Part shown: piece after piece, positions 36,622 through 49,154 of the stretch
Numbering within the stretch: the first letter of the stretch is position 1
Layout: every line of letters begins with the position of its first letter
Assembly: GCA_021234155.1 (NCBI GenBank)
Contig: JAJEKV010000057.1
Span: 7,102,623 to 7,166,622 of the forward strand
Reading direction: 5' to 3'
DNA from: Isoetes taiwanensis
Lineage: Eukaryota > Streptophyta > Lycopodiopsida > Isoetales > Isoetaceae
Length of the DNA stretch: 64,000 nt
Position numbers and translations under genes: made by a program
The notes under the pieces: generated by a model
The model's database searches: none
Seen by the model: the letters and a program-made list of their open reading frames with translations, nothing else
Told to the model about the DNA's origin: nothing

Positions 36622-37491
36622 GTTTGTTTTATGAGCGTGCTGACACTTCATGAACAAGTTGTACCACAACTATAGTTTGATCGAGCAATGATAACGCTCT
36701 AAGGTTTGATTGATTAAGCTGTAAACCCTCTATAATTCATTTCTAAGTATGATTGAGGTTTGATTGACCAAGGCATAATCCCTCTATAGATTTATGTCTA
36801 AATAGAATTAAGGTCTTATTGCAGATCGACGCAACAGTAAAGTTTTGCTACAACTAAAGTTTCATCAAGCAAGGATAACCCCTCTAAGGTTTGATCGAGC
36901 AAAGCATCACCCCTCTATGAATATATGTCTAAATACGTTCAAGGTTGGTCAACATGAAGCATGGCATAACCTTATTTAGTTGATTTTTTACATGTTGCTT
37001 ACTTAGTTCTAAAATATAATATAACGCATACATATCTCCATTATATTGACCAAGAAGTACGAGTGATTCGTAATATGTGAACCTGCCAAATTACGCCAAA
37101 TTACTCTCTTTTTCTTTTTCTTTTCTCTTTTTTTGCGAAATACGCCAAATTACTGTTGGATTATATTGAACAAAAACAAAGGTTTCATTAGGCGCAACAC
37201 TGCAATCTGTACTAGGCATATAAATGAGCTATAAATCTTGTATTCTTAGATTCTTTTGGTCCCAAATCCATTACAAATTAGTTTATGGTTTTCTATAGAA
37301 TACGCCATAGGGATAGATTTAGCAGATGTATGAATTTTGTGGGATTGTTCTTATATACGGCTAGTTGTAAGGTTGATAAAAAAAAATCCTTTTTGAGTCA
37401 GGTTTAGATGGTTGCCTACCATTCTTGTTTCTTACTTAAAAGAAAAACACAAATCATCCTAGTGTCTCAGGTGAAATCCAAATATAGCAAT

Positions 37492-37564
37492 GACCATGTG
37501 GCCTAATGGACAAGGCGCTCGCCTCCGGAGCGGGAGATTATGGGTTCGAGTTCCATCTTGGTTG
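37492..37564 (+). tRNA. tRNA-Arg (anticodon CCG)
   Basis: Anticodon loop CTCCGGA. The T-arm carries the C-to-T change as above, and the acceptor ends cttggttg, so one acceptor pair is weakened to G-T. Confidence 0.75.
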
Positions 37565-38457
37565 GTTCGTTTTATGAGCGTGCTGACACTTCATGAACTC
37601 GCCGAGGACATAACTGTGAAGTTGTACCACAACTATAGTTTGATCGAGCAATGATGACGCTCTAAGGTTTGATTGATTAAGCTGTAAACCCTCTATAATT
37701 CATTTCTAAGTATGATTGAGGTTTGATCGAGCAAGGCATAATCCCTCTATAGATTTATGTCTAAATAGAATTAAGGTCTTATTGCGGATCGACGCAACAG
37801 TAAAGTTTTGGTACAACTAAAGTTTCATCAAGCAAGGATAACCCCTCTAAGGTTTGATCGAGCAAAGCATCACCCCTCTATGAATATATGTTTAAATACG
37901 TTCAAGATTGGTCAACATGAAGCATGGCATAACCTTATGAAGTTGGAGCATTAGTTGAGTTTTTACGTGTTGCTTACTTGGTTCTAAAATATAATATAAG
38001 GCATACATATCTCCATTATATTGATTAAGAAGTAGGAGTGATTCATAATATGTGAACCTGCCAAATTACGCCATTTTTCTTTTTCTTTTCTCCTTTTTTG
38101 CGAAATACGCCAAATTACTGTTGGATTATATTGAACAAAAACAAAGGTTTCATTAGGCGCAACACTGCAATCTGTACTAGGCATATAAATGAGCTATAAA
38201 TCTTGTATTCTTAGATTCTTTTGGTCCCAAATCCATTACAAGTTAGTTTATGGTTTTCTATAGAATACGCCATAGGGATAGATTTAGCAGATGTATGAAT
38301 TTTGTGGGATTGTTCTTATATACGGCTAGTTGTAAGCTTGATAAAAAAAAATCATTTTTGAGTCAGGTTTAGATGGTTGCCTACCATTCTTGTTTCTTGC
38401 TTAAAAGAAAAACACAAACCATCCTAGTGTCTCAGGTGAAAATCCAAATATAGCAAT

Positions 38458-38530
38458 GACCATGTGGCCTAATGGACAAGGCGCTCCCCTCCGGAGCGGG
38501 AGATTATGGGTTCGAGTCCCATCTTGGTCA
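38458..38530 (+). tRNA. tRNA-Arg (anticodon CCG), altered anticodon stem
   Basis: Boxes A and B are intact. The anticodon stem reads CTCCC/GCGGG, which has mismatches, and the discriminator is A not G. May be non-functional. Confidence 0.65.
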
Positions 38531-38989
38531 GTTTGTTTTATGAGCGTGCTGACACTTCATGAACTCGCCGAAGGACATAACTGTGAAGTTGTACCACAAC
38601 TATAGTTTGATCGAGCAATGATAACGCTCTAAGGTTTGATTGATTAAGATGTAAATCTTCTATAATTCATTTCTAAGTATGATTGAGGTTTGATCGAGCA
38701 AGGCATAATCCCTCTATAGTAAAGTTTTGCTACAACTAAAGTTTCATCAAGCAAGGATAACCCCTCTAAGGTTTGGTCGAGCAAAGCATCACCCCTCTAT
38801 GAATATATGTATAAATACGTTCAAGGTTGATCAACATGAAGCATGTCATCATCCTATATTATAATGTTATCCGGTGTTGTATCCAGCCCTAGATTGGGCG
38901 GCTCAGATTTAATTAGGCCACATGGCATTATCTTGCCCTCTTCTTTTTTCTTTTGCCACTTAGGGTTTCTTAGGGTTTCGCTAGGAGAA

Positions 38990-40050
38990 GCCACACGTTG
39001 TTTGCTATTGCATCCACAGTCTGCAGAATATCATTTACCGGATTTGAGACTGAGGATTTTGGCGTGGAAGCCGGATATTATGTTTTTAGGGTCCAGCAGA
39101 GCTGAAAAAATGGGCTTTTAAGGCTTATGAGCTATTACAGAGGTCAAAGAGCAGGATATGCTGAAAGATAATCTCCTATTTTCCAGCTTTTGCCATCAGG
39201 GATAGGTTCAATACGGCCATGCGTTTTATAAGAAATCACATTATGAATTGTATGATCACGGCACAAATTTGCGGTATAAAAGCGCAAAAATACGGCAAAA
39301 AAAACAATTCGGCGTCCGGAAGATTTTTGGCGTCTGAAAAACAACTATATCAGCGTCTGTGAAAAATTTTTTTGTCTGGCGAAAATGCCAGAACAGCGTC
39401 TGGCGAAACCAAAATTTTCGGCGTCGCGAAAACAGCGCCCAGCGCCGACGCGGACTTTTCGGCGTCACAGCGATTTAGTTCAATTTTTACAGACGCGAAA
39501 ATCTTCCGACGCCCGAATTGTTTTTGCCGTATTTTTGCCCGTGTATTTTTTTTTAGAACATCATTTGCTTTCGCGATGCAGCGAAATGAACTGGATAGCG
39601 TCTGTGAAAAAAATTTTCGTCGCACGCTATCCGCGGCTTTCAGCGTCTGCGAATGTCGCCTGTCCTTCGCCCGCGATTCTTTCTATTTAAGCGTCTGTAA
39701 AAAATTTTCAGCGACGCTTTCGCGGGTTTCAGCGACGCGAAGATTTTTTCCCACGGCGAGGTATTTATACGTTAAATACGTATTTTATTAAAAAATACGT
39801 ATTTTTTAACTTTATACGTCAGAAATTTTAATTTTGTACGTATAGAACCTATCCCTGTTTGCCATATCAAATGGGTAGATCTTCGCCGCGAAGCTGCAGT
39901 CATAAGTGAGTTGCATGAATCAGTTACAGAATCATTTTTTAAGGTGGCAAAACAAACTTGGTTGATTCACAAAGTTGCAACTGTGCTTAGGTTCAGTGAT
40001 GGCGCTTCATTTGTTGCCCGCTTTATGAAGAGCATCACTGTGGGTGAATA
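38990..40050 (+). pseudogene. Captured gene fragment, interrupted by MITE (family tentative)
   Basis: With the MITE and one copy of its 8-bp target duplication left out, an open frame runs from about 39136 across 39196/39866. It includes IKWVDLRREAAVISELHES, then FFKVAKQTWLIHKVATVLRF, ending at TAG 40048-40050. It vaguely resembles the C-terminal part of GIL1/IRKI (DUF641) proteins, but I am not sure. Splice-like cacag at 39017 and a coding-like stretch at 39020-39120 precede it. Confidence 0.35.
39197..39857. mobile_element. hAT-like MITE, 661 bp, 8-bp target duplication
   Basis: Terminal inverted repeats cagggataggttcaatacg and cgtatagaacctatccctg are flanked by identical tttgccat at 39189-39196 and 39858-39865. 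The interior is CpG-rich and full of gcgtctg..gaaaatttt words. Long internal inverted segments also pair (39287-39345 with about 39485-39545). The CAGGG ends and 8-bp duplication fit the hAT superfamily. No transposase. Confidence 0.9.
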
Positions 40051-42471
40051 GGATGGATTTATGATTATCTAGATTTCGTATTTCTGAGCTTATCTAATCT
40101 TGCAACCTGCCATGGAGGCCAGAGATCATTATTGATGCTGCTTCTACAGTTTAATCATGCTTTTCTAGGAGCCTTCCTTGAGCGTTCACTTCTGCCAAGG
40201 ACACAGGTATTTGATGGCCTAGAATGCATGCGTTAGACTTTGAAAAGTGACTTCTTGAATAGTGAACAGAGCAATATTCAAGCTATCAATGCTTTTTGTT
40301 AAAACAGCGGTGGGTTCCGTGTTAATTTTTTATAATGCCTCAGTATAGCAAATTTAGCATGGTGGCTGCAAATTTGGCTCATGCAGGACTAAGATTGTCT
40401 CCATTGTTGAAGTCACGCTCACTCATTCTGAGGTATTTGATTATATTTTGGTTAAAGCTATGTTGCAACATGTGATTTGTTTGTTGTTTTGTTGTGCTAT
40501 TGAAGCTCAGGAATTGGCCGTCTTTACGATGCAACATAGTCCTATCTTATAAAGTTCTCTTCTCTATTCTTCTTGCATGTGCAGTTTGATATTAGTAGAG
40601 CAGGAAACGATTCCTGTCATACTGCATGGAATTGCTCGATAAACCTCACCAAAACCTTGCTACCTTGCTTAGCTTTGTGCCACGCTTGCCTGTGATTTCT
40701 TTCCATCGGCTCTTGAAATTCTTTGGTTTGTGCCTAAATTTGTTTCCTATCTTTTTATTGGTCCAAATGCAAAAAATAGATTCTCGATTTTGTCATGTAA
40801 TTGCAACTATGGCGCTAATTTGGTAAATAACATGCAACTGTCATTTGCAGTTGAAGGTGTCCAAGAAGGAATGAAAGAAATATTGGACGCATATAAAACA
40901 TATACATATTGTACAATGGCATTGAACCATCTGGTGAACCATTAAGTCTACACAAGACAATATTATGTGGTAGAACAAATAAGTGGAATTGCTCTTGTAG
41001 CTACCGATCATACACTCATCAAACCTCAGTCCTATTTCAACGTGGCTCGCTCATACCACAGCAAGGCTTGCACCTTATTTTTGGAATCCTCCATATAAAT
41101 GCAGGTAAGTCCTGCCATGTGTAGATTTTATCAAAATCAATAGCATGATGGAACTATGCTGTAATTGCATGTGAATATGAAACAACAACTGCCTATTATC
41201 GACTATCTATTCATGACTTAAAGACCTTAAACAGAAACAAGGAGCTGTGGTGGTGTTGTGCGCAACGCATGAATATTTGGAGGTCATTCATCAACCAAAG
41301 CTCCAAATGCATGTAGGCATCATGGAGTTTATGCATCTTAGTTTCTGGAATGACAATATCATCTTACCAGGCTGTAAGGAAAGCTATTTATATATGTGTA
41401 TTGGGCCTATCGAGATTTGTGTTTTTATTTGTCCATGTGGAGGACAAACTAAACTACTTACATGCAACAAGCTGTGACACGAGGACAAACTAAACTATTT
41501 AAATGCAATAAGGTGTGACACGTTTGGGAAAATGAATTCTATCACAAAGTCATAAAGTTTGTGATTTACATTTCACTTGGCGATAGTAATGTGGCCCAAT
41601 ATCAGCTATGTCTTAGACAAACTACTTACATATAAGGTGACACACATTTACAAAATTGAGTTTTATCACAAAGACATCTGGTGCAATTGCAATGCACATC
41701 AATTTTGCTTTGGCTCAATTTGACACAGTTTTTAGAGACTCGGCGACAAGATTTTGCCAATAACATTACCCTTATGATTTGTTTAAAGAAGGTAGTCATG
41801 GACATGGATATCTTAGAAAAAAACGGAACTACAAATTAACGTGCTATAGAGTTTACAAGGGACCATATATAAGTGTGCATAAATTTAAGGGGCATTAATA
41901 TTTGGTTATTAATCTTTACAGACATAGGTGGAATCTGGTATTTGCTATCCAATGGCCCTCACCCAAACATTATGGCAAATTCCTTAAGAATGGTATTTGC
42001 TATTCACCCAAACATTATGGCAAATTCCTTAAGAAGAAGATACAGGTAGGATATGGTTCTTAAAATTTGCTATCAAATGGCCTTCATCGAAATCGTATGA
42101 GGAATTTCTTAGGAAGGGCAACTACAACGTAAGAGGTTGACATATCAGGGTGATTTACTAACGATTTGTATTGTAGTGATAAGTTGATATATTAAGACCA
42201 TTTATTAACGGTTTGTAGTGATTTTAGGTTCTATTGGACCCAGTCTTGGGATAGTATTTGAAACATCTGTTCAATCCCACTACCCGTTGAGAAGGAAAGT
42301 CTCGGAATTGCTATGACCAAGCATCATCCTGTTCTTCTCAAAGCTCTGAAAGATACCGATGCAACACTACCTAACATGAAAAATTTCTGTTTTAATAAAA
42401 ATTTAAAAAAGATATATTATACTGCATGCTTTTTTCTTTGAGGCCAAAACATTTACAGACTCCCAACTTAT
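40051..42471 (+). other. Helitron interior, no gene recognised
   Basis: AT-rich, with partial local duplications: acccaaacattatggcaaatt at about 41951 and 42006, and ggacaaactaaacta near 41443 and 41483. Open frames are short and unassigned. Confidence 0.4.
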
Positions 42472-42666
42472 GCCCAGCAACGCTGGGCACCATTACTAGT
42501 TCCTCTAGAACTTCAAACAATGTTGAATAACATGTTGTATGTTGCATTAACTTGAATTCATTTTACTCGAACCTCACCTAAAATAAATCCCTACTGGGAA
42601 ACCTTTGATAATAATGATCCATCACATTATTTACAACGACATCCGCAAAACATCGTACCAAGCAAA

Positions 42667-42700
42667 TTTTTTTTTTTTTTTTTTTTTTTTTGAGGGGGGG
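42667..42700. repeat. Poly(T) then poly(G) run
   Basis: About 25 T followed by TGA and seven G, between the two 3' termini of the Helitron. It may be the tail of a retro-insertion in reverse orientation. Confidence 0.8.
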
Positions 42701-43455
42701 TGGAAAAGGTAATAACAATTATCCAACAAGCACCCAACAACCTAACAACAAAAAATAATAATAGCCTATAGTGCCACACTTTACATACACACAATATTTA
42801 CAAAAATAAGAATTTGAGACTGATCGTAATTTGGATACGCTTTGTGGCCCAAGGCATTTACACGCTCTCAACTTATGCCCAAAAACGCTGGGCACCATTA
42901 CTAGTAACCTTATGAAGTTTGATCAAGTTGGAGCATTATTTGATTTTTTACATTATGCTTACTTGGTTCTAAAATGTAATATAAGGCATACATATCTCCA
43001 TTATATTGACCAAGAAGTACGAGTGATTCGTAATATGTGAACCTGCCAAATTACGCCAAATTACTCTCTTTTTCTTTTTCTTTTCTCTTTTTTGCGAAAT
43101 ACGCCAAATTACTGTTTGGATTATATTGAACAAAAACAAAGGTTTCATTAGGGCAACATTTCCCAATCGTACTCACGCATATAAATTAGCTATAAATCTT
43201 GTGTTCTTAGATTCTTTTGGTCCCAAATCCATTACATGTTAGTTTATGGTTTTCTATAGAATACGCCATAGGGATAGATTTAGCAGATGTATGAATTTTG
43301 TGGTATTGTTCTTATATACGGCTAGTTGTAAGGTTGATGAAAAAAAGAATCCTTTTTGAGTCAGGTTTAGATGGTTGCCTACCATTCTTATTTCTTACTT
43401 AAAAGAAAAACACAAACCATCCTAGTGTCTCAGGTGAAAATCCAACTATAGCAAT

Positions 43456-43528
43456 GACCATGTGGCCTAATGGACAAGGCACTCGCCTCCGGAGCGAGAG
43501 ATTATGGGTTTGAGTCCCATCTTGGTCG
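43456..43528 (+). tRNA. tRNA-Arg (anticodon CCG), box B altered
   Basis: The cloverleaf is retained with a compensated anticodon stem (CTCGC/GCGAG). Box B reads GGTTTGAGTCC, a change at a key Pol III position. A deletion joins the tRNA 3' end directly to the sub-repeat region, removing the TTTT terminator. Confidence 0.65.
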
Positions 43529-44261
43529 TCCCTCTATAGATTTATGTCTAAATAGAATTAAGGTCTTATTGCAGATCGACGCAACAGTAAAGTTTTGCTA
43601 CAACTAAAGTTTCATCAAGCAAGGATAACCCCTCTAAGGTTTGATCGAGCAAAGCATCACCCCTCTATGAATATATGTCTAAATACGTTCAAGGTTGGTC
43701 AACATGAAGCATGGCATAACCTTATGAAGTTTGATCAAGTTGGAGCATTAGTTGATTTTTTACATGTTGCTTACTTGAATCTAAAATATAATATAAGGCA
43801 TACATATCTCCATTATATTGATTAAGAAGTAGGAGTGATTCGTAATATGTGAACCTGCCAAATTACGCCAAATTACTCTCTTTTTCTTTTTCTTGCGAAA
43901 TACGCCAAATTATTTGTTGGATTATATTGAACAAAAACAAAGGTTTCATTAGGCGCAACACTGCAATCTGTACTAGGCATATAAATGAGCTATAAATCTT
44001 GTGTTCTTAGATTCTTTTGGTCCCAAATCCATTACAAGTAAGTTTATGGTTTTCTATAGAATACGTCATAGGGATAGATTTAGCAGATGTATGAATTTTG
44101 TGGGATTATTCTTATATACGACTAGTTGTAAGGTTTATAAAAAAAAAAAAAAAAATCCTTTTTGAGTCAGGTTTAGATGGTTGCCTACCATTCTTGTTTC
44201 TTACTTAAAAGAAAAACACAAACCATCCTAGTGTCTCAGGTGAAAATACAAATATAGCAAT

Positions 44262-44324
44262 GACCATGTGGCCTAATGGACAAGGCGCTCGCCTCGATTA
44301 TGGGTTCGAGTCCCATCTTGGTCG
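44262..44324 (+). pseudogene. tRNA-Arg pseudogene, anticodon arm deleted
   Basis: Ten bases of the anticodon loop and 3' stem are missing (ctcgcctcgattatggg). Acceptor, D and T arms remain. Confidence 0.9.
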
Positions 44325-45246
44325 GTTTGTTTTATGAGCGTGCTGACACTTCATGAACTCGCCGAAGGACATAACTGTGAAGTTGTACCACAACTATAGT
44401 TTGATCGAGCAATGATAACGCTCTAAGGTTTGACTGATTAAGCTGTAAACCCTCTATAATTTATTTCTAAGTATGATTGAGGTTTGATCGAGCAAGGAAT
44501 AATCCCTCTATAGCTTTATGTCTATTTCTAAATAGAATTAAGGTCTTATTGCAGATCGACGCAAGTAAAGTTTTGCTACAACTAAAGTTTCATCAAGCAA
44601 GGATAACCCCTCTAAGGTTTGATCGAGCAAAGCATAACCCCTCTATGAATATATGTCTAAATACGTTCAAGGTTGGTCAACATGAAGCATGGCATAACCT
44701 TATGAAGTTTGATCAAGTTGGAGCATTAGTTGATTTTTTACATGTTGCTTACTTAGTTCTAAAATATAATATAACGCATACATATCTCCATTATATTGAC
44801 CAAGAAGTACGAGTGATTCGTAATATGTGAACCTGCCAAATTACGCCAAATTAATCTCTTTTTCTTTTTCTTTTCTCTTTTTTTGCGAAATCATGCCAAA
44901 TTCTTGTTGGATTATATTGAACAAAAACAAAGGTTTCATTAGGCATAAACTTTTGCCAATCTGTACTAGGCATATAAATGAGCTATAAATCTTGTATTCT
45001 TAGATTCTTTTGGTCCCAAATCCATTACAAGTTAGTTTATGGTTTTCTATAGAATACGCCATAGGGATAGATTTAGCAGATGTATGAATTTTGTGGGATT
45101 GTTCTTATATACGGCTAGTTGTAAGCTTGATAAAAAAAAATCCTTTTTGAGTCAGGTTTAGATGGTTGCCTACCATTCTTGTTTCTTGCTTAAAAGAAAA
45201 ACACAAACCATCCTAGTGTCTCAGGTGAAAATCCAAATATAGCAAT

Positions 45247-45319
45247 GACCATGTGGCCTAATGGACAAGGCGCTCCCCTCCGGAGCGGGAGATTATGGGT
45301 TCGAGTCCCATCTTGGTCA
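45247..45319 (+). tRNA. tRNA-Arg (anticodon CCG), altered anticodon stem
   Basis: Identical in sequence to the copy at 38458-38530, including the CTCCC stem and A discriminator. These two units are therefore closest relatives. Confidence 0.65.
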
Positions 45320-46233
45320 GTTTGTTTTATGAGCGTGCTGACACCATGAACTCGCCGAAGGACATAACTGTGAAGTTGTACCACAACTATAGTTTGATCG
45401 AGCAATGATAACGCTCTAAGGTTTGATTGATTAAGATGTAAATCTTCTATAATTCATTTCTAAGTATGATTGAGGTTTGATCGAGCAAGGCATAATCCCT
45501 CTATAGATTTATGTCTAAATAGAATTAAGGTCTTATTGCAGATCGACGCAACAGTAAAGTTTTGCTACAACTAAAGTTTCATCAAGCAAGGATAACCCCT
45601 CTAAGGTTTGGTCGAGCAAAGCATCACCCCTCTATGAATATATGTATAAATACGTTCAAGGTTGATCAACATGAAGCATGTCATAACCTTATGAAGTTTG
45701 ATCAAGTTGGAGCATTATTTGATTTTTTACATTATGCTTACTTGGTTCTAAAATGTAATATAAGGCATACATATCTCCATTATATTGACCAAGAAGTACA
45801 AGTGATTCGTAATATGTGAACCTGCCAAATTACTCCAAATTACTCTCTTTTTCTTTTTCTTTTCTCTTTTTTGCGAAATACGCCAAATTACTGTTTGGAT
45901 TATATTGAACAAAAACAAAGGTTTCATTAAACTTTAACTTGCAATCTGTACTACGCATATAAATTAGCTATAAATCTTGTGTTCTTAGATTCTTTTGGTC
46001 CCAAATCCATTACAAGTAAGTTTATGGTTTTCTATAGAATACGTCATAGGGATAGATTTAGCAGATGTATGAATTTTGTGGGATTGTTCTTATATACGGC
46101 TAGTTGTAAGGTTGATGAAAAAAAGAATCCTTTTTGAGTCAGGTTTAGATGGTTGCCTACCATTCTTGTTTCTTACGTAAAAGAAAAACACAAACCATCC
46201 TAGTGTCTCAGGTGAAAATCCAACTATAGCAAT

Positions 46234-46306
46234 GACCATGTGGCCTAATGGACAAGGCACTCGCCTCCGGAGCGAGAGATTATGGGTTTGAGTCCCATCT
46301 TGGTCG
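46234..46306 (+). tRNA. tRNA-Arg (anticodon CCG), box B altered
   Basis: Same variant as 43456-43528 (GCGAG stem, GGTTTGAGTCC), but with the normal downstream flank and TTTT. Confidence 0.65.
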
Positions 46307-46608
46307 GTTTGTTTTATGAGCTGAAGAACATAACTGTGAAGTTGTACCACAACTATAGTTTGATCGAGCAATGATAACGCTCTAAGGTTTGATTGATTAA
46401 GGTGTAAACCCTCTATAATTCATTTCTAAGTATGATTGAGTTTTGATCGAGCAAGGCATAATCCCTCTATAGATTTATGTCTAAATAGAATTAAGGTCTT
46501 ATTGCAGATCGACGCAACAGTAAAGTTTTGGTACAACTAAAGTTTCATCAAGCAAGGATAACTCCTCTAAGGTTTGATCGAGCAAAGCATCACCCCTCTA
46601 TGAATATA

Positions 46609-46734
46609 CTAGTAATGGTGCCCAGCGTTGCTGGGCATAAGTTGAGAGCCTGTAAATGCTTTGGGATGCAGTGAGAAAAGCCCTATCCCTTTCCCTTTTG
46701 CTCTATCCCGCATTTCAGTTTTTCTTATTTTCTC

Positions 46735-46772
<38 letters not shown>

Positions 46773-48664
46773 CCGTCTTTCTCACATGTTTCCTTGTTTT
46801 CCCATCCCTTTCCTTCCCCCTTCCCTGTTCCCGATAATCTTTTTCCCTTCCCTTTTGCTCCTTTCTCCACCTTTTCCCTCTTCTCTTTTTTCTTTGCCCT
46901 TTTCCCTTCCCCTTTCTCTTTTTTTATGCCTTCTCTTTCCCCACCCTTTTTCCATGTCTTCCTTTTTTCTTGACATTTTTCTCTTTCGCCTTTTTCCATG
47001 CCTATTTTTCCTTCTCTTTTCCTCGCCTATTTTTCCTTCTCGGTCGCCCTAAATCTGGTGGTCTAGAATATTTTGCCCTAAAATTTTAACGGCCACGATA
47101 GCTCAATGGCAAGATTATGAAGCTCAAGACCAAGAAAAAAAAAACCCCTGCTCTGGCGATGGCGATCTCCTCTTCAGCTCAGTGATAGCAATTTTGCAAG
47201 ACAAAACGGCTTCAAGGCCGCTATGGCTATGTCATGCTATAGTAAAGGCGGCTAGAATTACGTGAACTCAAGGTTTAGTTTGTAAAAAAAGAAATAGGTT
47301 TTCCTCTAGCATCAGCTATCCGTTATTGCTTTTCGGGAGCCATTACTTGGCAAAGAGCCACGAACTGGAGGGCTTCTGGCAGAGGATGCTTGAATAAAGC
47401 AATGTTTTTCTTTCATAAAATGTTAGCATCGGCAAAAACCTCAGCCATGTCTGGTTATGGCTTTTGCATACTGACGGGTTCCTCCTTTTCCCACTCTTTT
47501 CCTCTCTTTTTTGTGTGACCTTTTTCCTTCCATTTTTTTTTCTCCCTTCCGTTTTTCATGCCCTTTTTACCTTCCCTTTTTCCATCTCCTCACCCTTTCC
47601 CTCTTTCCCTTTTCCATGTTCCCTTTGTCTCTTCCCCTTTTCCATTTTCCTCATTTCCTTTTTCCCCTGCCTCTCTCTCTTTCCCCTCTTTTCCATTCTT
47701 TTTTCTTTTCTATTTCCCTTTTCCCATGTCCTTTTTCCCACCCTTTTCCCTTTTCCCCATGCCTTTTTGCCCTTCACATTCTCTCTTTCCACTTCCCTTT
47801 TCTTTTCCTTTCCCTTTTTTCTTTTTTCCCTTTTCCTTTTACCCTTTTCCCTTTTCCCCATGCCTTTTTGCCCTTCACATTCTCTCTTTCCACTTCCCTT
47901 TTCTTTTTTTCCCTTTTCTTTTCCCTTTTCCTTTTTTCCCCTTTTTTTTTTTTTTTACCTTTTTCTTTTTCCCTTTTTCCTTTTCCCCATGCCTTTTACC
48001 CTTTTCCCTTTTCCCCATGCCTTTTTCCTTTCACCACCCTTCCTCTTTTTCCTTTTCTTTTCTCTTTTTTCCTTTTTCCCTTTACCTTTTACCCTTTCCC
48101 TTTTCCCCATGCCTTTTTGCCCTTCACATTCTCTCTTTCCACTTCCCTTTTCCTTTTTTTCCCTTTTCTTTTCCCTTTTCCTATTTTCCCTTTTCCTTTT
48201 CCTTTACCTTTTTTCCTTTTTCCTTTTCCTTTTACCCCTTTCCCTTTTCCCAATGCCTTTTGCCCTTCACATTTCTCTTTCCACTTCCCTTTTCCTTTTT
48301 CCCTTTTCCTTTTCTCCCTTTTTTTTACCCTTTTCCTTTTTGCCTTTTTCCTTTTCCCCATGCCTTTTTCTTTTCCCCACCCTTTCTCTTTTTCCTTTTC
48401 TTTTCCCTTTTTTCTTTTTTCCCTTTTCCTTTTACCCTTTTCCCTTTTCCCCATGCCTTTTTGCCCTTCACATTCTCTCTTTCCACTTCCCTTTTCCTTT
48501 TCCCCCTTTTCATTTACCCTTTCCCCTTAAGAGACGCATGACCAATCACAGTGTTGGTAAGTCGTGCAATAAATCTAGGCCTTCGAATGCATCCAGATGA
48601 TCTCAGCCATTCAAATTAGGGCTCGGTGCACTACGCACTTACGGTATAACATTATAATATAAGA
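46609..48664 (-). mobile_element. Polypyrimidine Helitron, 2,056 bp, exact insertion site
   Basis: The flanks tgaatata (46601-46608) and tgtttaaatacg (48665 on) rejoin to tgaatatatgtttaaatacg, the uninterrupted sequence at 37881. On minus the element starts TCTTATATTATAATG after A and ends CACCATTACTAG before T, with a perfect hairpin. The interior has C/T tracts (46683-47045 and 47478-48530). The tail, gagacgcatgaccaatca then gtgcaataaatc, matches the element at 17362-19527. No protein encoded. Confidence 0.95.
47478..48530. repeat. Polypyrimidine minisatellite, ~100-150-bp higher-order unit
   Basis: The phrase ccccatgcctttttgcccttcacattctctctttccacttccc recurs, exactly or with small changes, at about 47757, 47857, 48107, 48250 and 48450. 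It is separated by ccctttt-type filler. The frames of over 300 codons on plus are stop-free only because the strand lacks purines. Confidence 0.95.
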
Positions 48665-49154
48665 TGTTTAAATACGTTCAAGGTTGGTCAACATGAAGCA
48701 TGGCATAACCTTATGAAGTTGGAGCATTAGTTGATTTTTTACATGTTGCTTACTTGGTTCTAAAATATAATATAAGGCATACATATCTCCATTATATTGA
48801 TTAAGAAGTAGGAGTGATTCGTAATATGTGAACCTGCCAAATTACGCCAAATTACTCTCTTTTTCTTTTTCTTTTCTCTTTTTTTGCGAAATACGCCAAA
48901 TTACTGTTGGATTATATTGAACAAAACCAAAGGTTTCATTAGGCGCAACACTGCAATCTGTACTAGGCATATAAATGAGCCATAAATCTTGTGTTCTTAG
49001 ATTCTTTTGGTCCCAAATCGATTACAAGTTAGTTTATGGTTTTCTATAGAATACGTCATAGGGATAGATTTAGCAGATGTATGAATTTTCTGGGATTGTT
49101 CTTATATACGGCTAGTTGTAAGGTTGATAAAAAAAAAATCCTTTTTGAGTCAAA

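Larger units (their letters stand above)
38849..42904 (+). mobile_element. 4.05-kb Helitron inserted in a tRNA repeat unit
   Basis: The unit reads ...gcatgtca|TC...CTAG|taaccttatg..., whereas the unbroken copy at 45677 reads gcatgtcataaccttatg. This gives an exact A^T insertion with 5' TC and 3' CTAG (42901-42904). The start could be 38852 if three bases are host polymorphism. The 5' end TCCTATATTATAATGTTAT is followed by the AGCCCTAGATTGGGCGG block. A second complete 3' terminus (hairpin 42472-42488, CTAG 42496-42499) lies 405 bp before the used one. It carries a hAT-like MITE and gene fragments. No helicase. Confidence 0.92.

Noticed and set aside
47464..48600. 378-codon Phe/Pro/Ser/Leu frame
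   Set aside because: Same reason: polypyrimidine minisatellite without purines to make stops.
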